NCBI GenBank assembly: GCA_928724745.1
Contig: CAKMXJ010000042.1
Location: 372,001-436,000 of the forward strand
From: Anthracocystis setariae
Lineage: Eukaryota; Basidiomycota; Ustilaginomycetes; Ustilaginales; Ustilaginaceae
DNA length: 64,000 nt
Direction of reading: 5' to 3'
This document shows, one piece after another, positions 60,711-64,000 of the stretch. The notes under the pieces were generated by a model. It was given only the letters and a program-made list of their open reading frames with translations, was not told the origin of the DNA and made no database searches. Within the stretch, counting starts at the first letter, position 1. Each line of letters opens with the position of its first letter. Made by a program: the position numbers and the translations under genes.

Positions 60711-60730
60711 AATCCGCAACGTTGCGTATT
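60711..60730. repeat. Palindrome copy 8 at the pol stop codon
   Basis: AATCCGCAACGTTGCGTATT. Arms match except one pair. It overlaps the last bases of pol's stop codon. A diverged copy follows directly at 60731-60750 and encodes pol's last residues. Confidence 0.75.
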
Positions 60731-63700
60731 ATTCTGCAACGTCGTTCGTTGGGTTTTTGACGTTTAAAGCTTCGCGGTTTGCCCGAGTTTTGTTCTTCTC
60801 CAAGGCTTTCGTTAGCATATCGGCTAGTTGGTCATTAGTAGACACAGCTTTTACCGTCAGGATCTTGTTAGTTTGGCACTCTCGTGTGATATGATACTTA
60901 AGCCTGAAGTGTTTAGTTCGGTTGTGGAATCTCGACTCCTTTGCGAGTTCAATCGCTGCTCGGTTATCGACCATGAGCTGTGTAGGCGTCTCGACCTTGA
61001 GTCCTATCTCGGATGCTACCCAGCGTGTCCAGATGATTTCCTTGGTGGATTCGGCCATGGCTACGTATTCAGCGTACGTTGTTGAGTCCGTGATGATGGA
61101 CTGAAGTTTCGAAAGCCAGCTATATGGCATACCCGCGACGGTGTTGACAATCCCCGAGGTTGATCGCGAAGTAGTAGTGTCCCCCGCGTGATCTGCGTCG
61201 GTGAACGTCCGAAAATATTGTCCGAAGTCAACACGCAAGCTTGCGGGTTTGATGTCAGCGATGCGGGTGTAGTTAAGACCATGGGAGGCCGTGCCCTTGA
61301 GGTATCGGAGCAAATGCTTCGCTTGCACCATGGCGTTATGGTGTGGTTGCGAGAGTTCACGACTGAGTTTCTGCACTGCATAAGCGATGTCGGGGCGTGT
61401 ACAGGTTGCAATGTAAAGGACCTGGCCGACGAGACTTCTGTAGGTGGAGTGCTCTGCGGGCGAAAGGGGATCTCCTCCTTTGAGGTCGTGAGTGGGGTTG
61501 ATGGGTGTATGCGTGATGTTTGCACACGCAAGGCCGTAGGTTTCCAAAAGTCGATGAATGTAGCTCGTCTGTGTTAGGTGAATGGTTTGTGCGGTTTGGA
61601 CGACTTGTATGCCTAAGATGTAGTCCAGAAGTTCACCACCGGTCATCTTAAAGTGTCTGCGAAGTTCTTCCATAACACTCTGGGCCGAATCTTGTGTCTT
61701 AGCGAAGATTAAGATGTCGTCGACGTATAGGGTTAGGATAATGGGTTGCTCATCAACACGCGACGTTGCATGTTTGAAATAGAGGGCCGAGTCGTGCTTG
61801 CTACGTGTAAAACCCATTTCATGAAGTGTGGAGTCGGCCTTGTGGTACCAGGTCCGACCAGCTTGCTTGAGTCCGTATATCGACTTGTTGAGTTTGCACA
61901 CCTGACCTTGTGTGGTACCCCGAGGATTGTCGATTGTGGGTGGTGGCCTCATGTATAGATCTACGTCGATCTCGCCATTCAAGTATGCGGTGGCTACGTC
62001 CATCTGATAGATGCTCCAACCCATTTGTAGTGAGATGATCATGAGAAGCCGCAAGGTTGATAGCTTGACAACTGGTGCGAAAGTTTCGTCGTAGTCGATC
62101 CCGTGTTTTTGAGCAAATCCTTGGGCTACGAGGCGAGCCTTGTATTTGTCAATCGATCCGTCGGATTTGCGTTTTACCTTGAAAACCCATCTGCTTCCAA
62201 TGATGTTGGCCCCGCTAGGGGGCGTTACCAGACGCCACGTACCGTTTTCGCTGTGAGAGTTGAGCTCTTTGCTGATGGCCTCTTTCCACAGGGACCAGTC
62301 TGGGCGTTGGAAGGCTTGTGTAATTGTTCGAGGTTCATCGTCGAGTAATCCAACGCTATCTGGCTCGTCAACACGCAACGTTGCATGTTCCATTTCGTCG
62401 TTGAATTCTTGGATTGCGAGAGCTTGCAGGCGCGGTGACGTTGGTGGCGAGCCAGGCGGGGTTCCCAGTCCTTGTTCTCTTTCTTGTTCGGTGAGGTACG
62501 GCCACCTGTCAATGCTGTCTGCGTTCCCTTCGTCATTCCCTTGACTTGGAGCTTGCGTGAGTGGGGCAGGCTGCTGTTCTGAACCCCAGACGTCGCGTGT
62601 TGGCAAGCCAAGTTGTTTTTCGGAAGATCCCTTGTAGGGGAAAGACTCTTCATCGAAGGTTGCGTGCAGCTGTGTTAGGTACTTCTTTTCGACGGGATCG
62701 TACAACTTATAGGCTTTAGTTCCTGCTGCGATCCCTAGGTAGACACATGGGACGGCTCGGTTGTCAAGTGCGGACCTCCTTTCCGTCGGTATGTGGGCAT
62801 ATGCTGCACAGCCGAAGGTTCGTACGAGGGAGAGATCTGGCGATTTGTCGTACAATAGCTTGATGGGAATCTTGTCGCCGTTTCCTTTCGTCGGAAGTCT
62901 GTTGTTTAAGTAGGTTGCATGGAGTGAAGCATCGCCCCATAGTGTGTCAGGAGCGTGGGATTGTATCAACAAGCAACGTACAGTGTTGAACAACGTTCTG
63001 TTCATCCTTTCCGCAACGCCGTTCTGTTCGGGTGCAAACGGGGAAGTGAATTCATGTAGGATTCCGTGAGAAGCAAGGAAAGTATCCATTTCCGTGCTTG
63101 TGTACTCCCCTCCGTTGTCGGACCTGAGCTTCTTGAGTGGATATCCAGTTTGCTTCTCCATGGTCGTTTTATACTCCTGGAGGCAGCCGAACACTTCACT
63201 TTTGCGGGTGATCAGGTATATCATTGTGTGTCGAGAGAAGTCGTCGATGAATGTGACTGCGTATCTGTATCCTTGAGGGGTCTCGGTGGGGATTGGCCCT
63301 TTGACGTCTGTGTGGATTAAACCAAGTGGGTGTTCAACACGCGACGTTGCATGTTTGAACGGCTGCTTGTGGGACTTGGCAATCTCGCAAGTCTCGCAAA
63401 GTTGATGATTTTTCTTCGCACTCAACGTGATTGCTGGAACTTCTCTTGCGATTTCTTCCAGGCGACGTTGTCCAGGGTGGCCGAGGCGCTTGTGCCATCG
63501 ATCAGGCCCTGCCTTGTGTTCTGCGGCTAGTCCTGCGAAGTCAACACCTGCTTGGTCAACATACGTGAGTGGTCCGATGTGTACACCCCTGCAGGTGATG
63601 CGGCCGCTCTTTGTCCTTGCCACGGTCTCTTTATCGTTGGTGGTGATCTCCGCCTTCTTCCTCATCACTCCTGTGGATAGGAGGTTGACGTTGAAGGACG

Positions 63701-64000
63701 GGATGTAAGCAACGTTCGTTAGCATGATCCTGTTGACGTCTCCTTGTCCGACGTTGACGTCTAGATGCACTGTGCCAACGCCCTCGACCTGGACGGGTAC
63801 GTCGTTGGCCACCCAGATAGGTTTCATTGACACACCCGTACGGAGATCTGTGAAAAGAGAACGGTTGCAACAGATATGCCTGCTGGCTCCTGAGTCCATG
63901 AGCCACATAGTTGAACGCGGTTGGGTAAACTTGCTAACGGAGTAGGCGTTTTCGTTGTTGACGTTGCCGTCTTTCACGCAACCTTGCGTGTTCTCTTGCT
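60729..64000 (-). CDS. Copia pol polyprotein (N-terminal part beyond the window)
   Basis: At least 1090 codons, open to the window edge. In order: aspartic protease with WLMDSGASRHICC (about 63890); GAG-pre-integrase zinc finger (RWHKRLGHPG ... CETCEIAKSHKQPF, about 63510-63370); integrase core with catalytic Asp in HTDVKGP, Asp in SDNGGEY and Glu in NGVAERMN (about 63310, 63115, 63010); reverse transcriptase with WVFKVKRKSDGSIDKYKARLVAQGF and the catalytic LYVDDILIF (about 61715); RNase H with TDADHAGD, TTYAEYVAM and VDNRAAIELA. No stop or frameshift is seen, so it may be active. Five palindrome copies are embedded in frame (61230, 61755, 62370, 63336, 63973). Four encode HATSRV, HATLRV or PASLRV peptides; two of these lie where copia proteins usually have shorter loops. 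Confidence 0.92.
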   Translation of the reverse strand, partial: QENTQGCVKDGNVNNENAYSVSKFTQPRSTMWLMDSGASRHICCNRSLFTDLRTGVSMKPIWVANDVPVQVEGVGTVHLDVNVGQGDVNRIMLTNVAYIPSFNVNLLSTGVMRKKAEITTNDKETVARTKSGRITCRGVHIGPLTYVDQAGVDFAGLAAEHKAGPDRWHKRLGHPGQRRLEEIAREVPAITLSAKKNHQLCETCEIAKSHKQPFKHATSRVEHPLGLIHTDVKGPIPTETPQGYRYAVTFIDDFSRHTMIYLITRKSEVFGCLQEYKTTMEKQTGYPLKKLRSDNGGEYTSTEMDTFLASHGILHEFTSPFAPEQNGVAERMNRTLFNTVRCLLIQSHAPDTLWGDASLHATYLNNRLPTKGNGDKIPIKLLYDKSPDLSLVRTFGCAAYAHIPTERRSALDNRAVPCVYLGIAAGTKAYKLYDPVEKKYLTQLHATFDEESFPYKGSSEKQLGLPTRDVWGSEQQPAPLTQAPSQGNDEGNADSIDRWPYLTEQEREQGLGTPPGSPPTSPRLQALAIQEFNDEMEHATLRVDEPDSVGLLDDEPRTITQAFQRPDWSLWKEAISKELNSHSENGTWRLVTPPSGANIIGSRWVFKVKRKSDGSIDKYKARLVAQGFAQKHGIDYDETFAPVVKLSTLRLLMIISLQMGWSIYQMDVATAYLNGEIDVDLYMRPPPTIDNPRGTTQGQVCKLNKSIYGLKQAGRTWYHKADSTLHEMGFTRSKHDSALYFKHATSRVDEQPIILTLYVDDILIFAKTQDSAQSVMEELRRHFKMTGGELLDYILGIQVVQTAQTIHLTQTSYIHRLLETYGLACANITHTPINPTHDLKGGDPLSPAEHSTYRSLVGQVLYIATCTRPDIAYAVQKLSRELSQPHHNAMVQAKHLLRYLKGTASHGLNYTRIADIKPASLRVDFGQYFRTFTDADHAGDTTTSRSTSGIVNTVAGMPYSWLSKLQSIITDSTTYAEYVAMAESTKEIIWTRWVASEIGLKVETPTQLMVDNRAAIELAKESRFHNRTKHFRLKYHITRECQTNKILTVKAVSTNDQLADMLTKALEKNKTRANREALNVKNPTNDVAE
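61230..61249 (-). repeat. Palindrome copy 9, in frame in RNase H
   Basis: Plus strand AACACGCAAGCTTGCGGGTT. It encodes KPASLRV between GLNYTRIAD and TFTDADHAGD, a linker that is about 8-9 residues longer than I expect for copia RNase H. Confidence 0.85.
61755..61774 (-). repeat. Palindrome copy 10, in frame in reverse transcriptase
   Basis: Plus strand AACACGCGACGTTGCATGTT. It encodes KHATSRV just before the YVDD strand. With flanking bases it is identical over 26 bp to the copy at 63334-63359. Confidence 0.85.
62370..62389 (-). repeat. Palindrome copy 11, in frame in the integrase-RT linker
   Basis: Plus strand AACACGCAACGTTGCATGTT. It encodes EHATLRVD. Confidence 0.85.
63336..63355 (-). 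repeat. Palindrome copy 12, in frame before the integrase core
   Basis: Plus strand AACACGCGACGTTGCATGTT. It encodes KHATSRVE between the zinc finger and HTDVKGP. Same 26 bp unit as copy 10. Confidence 0.85.
63973..63992 (-). repeat. Palindrome copy 13, upstream of protease
   Basis: Plus strand TTCACGCAACCTTGCGTGTT. Seven-base arms exact. It is read in a different frame from the other pol copies (NTQGCV). Confidence 0.85.

Larger units (their letters stand above)
60308..60728 (-). other. Spacer between pol and the extra ORF
   Basis: 421 bp with no ORF of its own. It contains a TATA-like TGTATATATG (minus, 60696-60705), 390 nt before the extra ORF's start, and palindrome copies at 60453, 60571 and 60711. 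It could be a separate promoter and leader for the extra ORF. Confidence 0.5.
58344..64000 (-). mobile_element. Ty1/copia LTR retrotransposon (5' part beyond the window)
   Basis: On the minus strand the order is pol, an extra ORF, polypurine tract and 3' LTR. Protease-integrase-RT-RNase H order defines it as Pseudoviridae-type (Ty1/copia). All catalytic motifs visible in pol are intact and neither ORF is broken, which suggests a recent insertion. The gag region, primer-binding site and 5' LTR lie beyond base 64000, so target duplication cannot be checked. The element is densely marked by a short palindrome. Confidence 0.85.

Noticed and set aside
61517..61545. Fourteenth palindrome copy in pol
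   Set aside because: CACACGCAAGG matches one arm, but the other arm is not recognisable and the encoded residues (YGLACAN) align with ordinary copia positions. Left out as a likely coincidence.
58181..63992. CRISPR-like array
   Set aside because: The palindromes are irregularly spaced (about 20-2500 bp), some lie in coding sequence, and the host is a eukaryote. This is not a CRISPR array.

Overview
The window looks like nuclear DNA of a smut fungus (Ustilaginaceae: the Ustilago/Sporisorium group, basidiomycete yeasts). This is inferred from long, mostly intron-free genes, a Hum2-like class I hydrophobin, cytosolic eL28 (absent from budding yeast), very low-complexity regulatory proteins, and pyrimidine-tract promoters. 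No named genome was compared.

Layout, left to right. 0-8.7 kb: a gene-poor left edge, an orphan CmcJ/AsaB-type oxidoreductase, a FIT/Scs3 lipid phosphatase, a PEX11-like membrane protein and mitoribosomal uS17m. 9.2-19.2 kb: two large genes meet tail to tail, the TFIIIC B-block-binding subunit and an F-box/WD40/UIM protein of Ufo1 type. 20-25.1 kb: ribosomal protein eL28 with two long introns, then 3.1 kb of AT-richer DNA without genes and a secreted hydrophobin. 25.8-26.4 kb: a 551 bp foldback (MITE-like) element. 27-37 kb: a large coiled-coil protein with a degenerate Rossmann-like tail, MICOS subunit Mic26/27, an Arg/Ser-rich nuclear-type protein and a Cid1-family nucleotidyltransferase. 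39.3-44.4 kb: a 1690-residue PAK-like kinase with altered catalytic motifs. 44.4-47.7 kb: gene-free DNA rich in microsatellites, with possible pseudogene debris. 47.7-57.5 kb: a small two-exon, probably mitochondrial protein, an apparently inactive USP25/28-like protein, mitoribosomal uS4m, S-adenosylmethionine synthetase and an unknown nuclear-type protein.

58.3-64 kb: the right end is a Ty1/copia LTR retrotransposon on the minus strand, cut by the window edge. Its visible parts, in element order, are an intact pol (protease, integrase, reverse transcriptase, RNase H), an extra ORF encoding a Cys-rich basic protein, a polypurine tract and a 3' LTR.

The main discovery candidate is a family of about 20 bp palindromes (consensus AACACGCAAS/STTGCGTGTT) with at least 13 copies between 58.18 and 63.99 kb and no full copy seen elsewhere. 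The copies lie in the LTR, in the spacer and in frame inside pol. One copy keeps its symmetry through paired changes in both arms. A second candidate is a multi-stem, possibly switching RNA structure in intron 2 of the SAM synthetase gene. Others are the USP25/28-like protein lacking catalytic Cys and His, and the PAK-like kinase with DFT in place of DFG.
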